DNA of 22,437 bases, taken from assembly GCA_944329505.1 (NCBI GenBank), contig CALVIJ010000003.1, positions 1-22,437 on the forward strand, written 5' to 3'. The notes under the pieces are model-generated. The model was not told the DNA's origin, ran no database searches, and was given only the letters and a program-made list of their open reading frames with translations. The position numbers and the translations under genes were made by a program. Of this stretch, positions 21,218 to 22,437 are shown piece after piece (the first letter of the stretch is position 1; the number at the start of each line of letters is the position of its first letter). This DNA comes from an uncultured Bacilli bacterium. GTDB lineage: Bacteria; Bacillota_I; Bacilli_A; RF39; UBA660.

Positions 21218-22330
21218 ATGAAAAAATTTTTATTAATTGTTTTTATGTTTTTAATGGTGATACCAGTTAAAGGATTAGAGGGAAATGAAAATATAATTAG
21301 GAAATATAAATATTATCGATTAAATAAAGTTTTAGGTCCAATGGTTTTTAAAAATGAAGCTACTGAAGAATATCCTTTAATTGATGAAAGCATCTATACC
21401 GAAGGAAAATTGAGTGATCTTTTAATAGATAAACCCGAAGAAAAAGTTGGAAGAAAAATCTATGAATATGATGGTTTTCATTATTTGGAAATTCCTAAAA
21501 TAAATATAATAGAAATTAAAATAGATGCTGATTCTTTAATTTACAATATCGATTTTAAGGATAATAATGGTAAACTCAATTATAAGCTTGATGATTCTGT
21601 AAATAATGATAATTATTATCGCTATAAATTGGAAAATGAAGTTAATATTAATGATTTGATTATATTGGCGAAAAGTGGTAATAAAGATATTAATAGTTTC
21701 ACAATATATTTAAAAAACGAAGATACATTAGTCAGTGAAATGCATGTTACGACATTTGAAAATCGTAACTTAAAGCTATCATGTAGTATGAAAGATATTA
21801 AAAAAAATGCTTATAAAGATATTTATACTTTAAATAAATTGGATCTTAATAATAATTTAATATATGTTGATGAAGTAAAATTGTATCAGTATCAAGATTA
21901 TAAGTATCAGTCTTATAAATTAGAAAGAGAATACTATGATGAATATTTAAGTGAACCTTTCGAAGATTATATTTACCGTGATGAAGATAATTATATAGAT
22001 ATTAGTGTTAATTATAAGGATTTAAATAACACTCTTCCTATAAAAGAAAATAAGGCTGTTTCTAAAGAAAATAATTTTAAAAAACTAAACAATAATGTTA
22101 AACCATTAAACACGAATAATATTCCAAATACTTCTGATGAAAGCAGTGTTAATACTAGTGCTAAGAAAAAAACGCATTATCAACATGTATTAAAAATGAG
22201 TAATGACAAAACTAAATCTAATAAAACGAATGATAATAATTTATATAATTATTTAAAATTATTTGTTTTAATTATTTTATTAATTTTAACCATTAAACTT
22301 AAAAACAAAGTAAAAGAATATTCTAGATGA
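21218..22330 (+). CDS. Unrecognised secreted protein with signal peptide and C-terminal membrane anchor
   Basis: A 370-aa protein. The start is the ATG at 21218 behind an excellent AAAGGAG site; an upstream in-frame ATG at 21182 has none. It begins MKKFLLIVFMFLMVIPVKG, a clear signal peptide likely cut near residue 19, then about 300 residues of extracellular, charged, Tyr/Asn/Asp-rich sequence (HYLEIPKINIIEIKIDADSL, then IYLKNEDTLVSEMHVTTF look like beta strands), an Asn/Ser/Lys-rich low-complexity linker (about 275-340), and a single membrane helix KLFVLIILLILTIKL before a short basic tail. The layout is that of a type I membrane surface protein. IPNTS in the linker resembles a sortase motif, but it is too far from the helix. 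I cannot name a family. It is the only gene of its unit. Confidence 0.75.
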   Translation: MKKFLLIVFMFLMVIPVKGLEGNENIIRKYKYYRLNKVLGPMVFKNEATEEYPLIDESIYTEGKLSDLLIDKPEEKVGRKIYEYDGFHYLEIPKINIIEIKIDADSLIYNIDFKDNNGKLNYKLDDSVNNDNYYRYKLENEVNINDLIILAKSGNKDINSFTIYLKNEDTLVSEMHVTTFENRNLKLSCSMKDIKKNAYKDIYTLNKLDLNNNLIYVDEVKLYQYQDYKYQSYKLEREYYDEYLSEPFEDYIYRDEDNYIDISVNYKDLNNTLPIKENKAVSKENNFKKLNNNVKPLNTNNIPNTSDESSVNTSAKKKTHYQHVLKMSNDKTKSNKTNDNNLYNYLKLFVLIILLILTIKLKNKVKEYSR

Positions 22331-22352
22331 TAATAATTTATCATCTTTTTTT
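22325..22352 (+). terminator. Terminator of the surface protein gene
   Basis: The stem GATGATAA/TTATCATC (22326-22333, 22338-22345) with a four-base loop is followed by seven T. The gene's TGA stop is inside the left arm. Confidence 0.85.
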
Positions 22353-22437
22353 AGAAAAATCGTGAATTTTTAGACTAAATGCAGGTTTATGAAGAAACAT
22401 TTAATTTACAAGACTTATTGCTGCTTTGGAATATAAA

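Noticed and set aside
22125..22139. Sortase-type motif (IPNTS) in the surface protein
   Set aside because: The motif is about 40 residues ahead of the membrane helix and has no fitting Leu-Pro-x-Thr-Gly pattern, so it is probably linker sequence.
22353..22437. Start or end of a further gene at the right edge
   Set aside because: Short frames exist on both strands, for example one from an ATG at 22379 and a minus-strand one ending at 22401, but none has a ribosome-binding site or a recognisable protein sequence in the bases available.

Overview
This is an AT-rich (by eye about 30% G+C) stretch from a spore-forming, low-GC Firmicute. The gene order is that of the Bacilli: ruvX-yrzB-mltG-trmR-yrrN-yrrO, recU-ponA, dnaD-nth, and der ... 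spoIVA-hup all resemble Bacillus subtilis neighbourhoods. The sporulation genes spoIVA and spoVIF point to an endospore former. An uncultured gut-type Bacilli/Erysipelotrichia-like lineage would fit, but genus cannot be read from the sequence. TGA is used as a normal stop (ruvX, recU, dnaD, engB), so genetic code 11 applies.

Layout. 1-4273 (minus): ruvX, yrzB and mltG, then the tRNA wobble-uridine genes trmR, yrrN and yrrO (the last cut by the window edge), with a DUF975 membrane-protein gene inserted on its own promoter and terminator. 4560-6612 (plus): two tandem VanY-type D-Ala-D-Ala carboxypeptidases, the second broken by a TAA inside its zinc-binding motif. 6638-8944 (minus): the least ordinary part, with a headless gene remnant, an unrecognised 393-aa protein, a CmpB-family (PF06541) membrane protein split by a frameshift at a T7 run, and a candidate 30-aa ORF. 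9088-12674 (plus): recU coupled to a class A penicillin-binding protein. 12718-17156 (minus): nth, dnaD, cca, hup and spoIVA. 17325-18290 (plus): a lone hydroxyacid dehydrogenase of the 3-hydroxyacyl-CoA dehydrogenase fold. 18306-21031 (minus): spoVIF, der, an unknown 161-aa protein and engB. 21218-22330 (plus): an unrecognised secreted, C-terminally membrane-anchored protein.

Together the genes cover cell-wall synthesis and trimming (PBP1, MltG, VanY), tRNA maturation (CCA addition, 5-hydroxy/methoxyuridine at the wobble base), DNA repair and replication restart (RecU, Nth, RuvX, DnaD), chromosome compaction (HU), ribosome assembly GTPases (EngB, Der) and spore coat formation (SpoIVA, SpoVIF). 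No tRNA, rRNA, CRISPR array, insertion sequence or phage gene was seen.

No clear new defence or mobile system was found. The points most worth a second look are three independently interrupted genes within 8 kb (DUF975, VanY paralogue, CmpB family), a hairpin that buries the spoVIF ribosome-binding site, a shared 12-bp palindrome at two promoters, and several unrecognised proteins.
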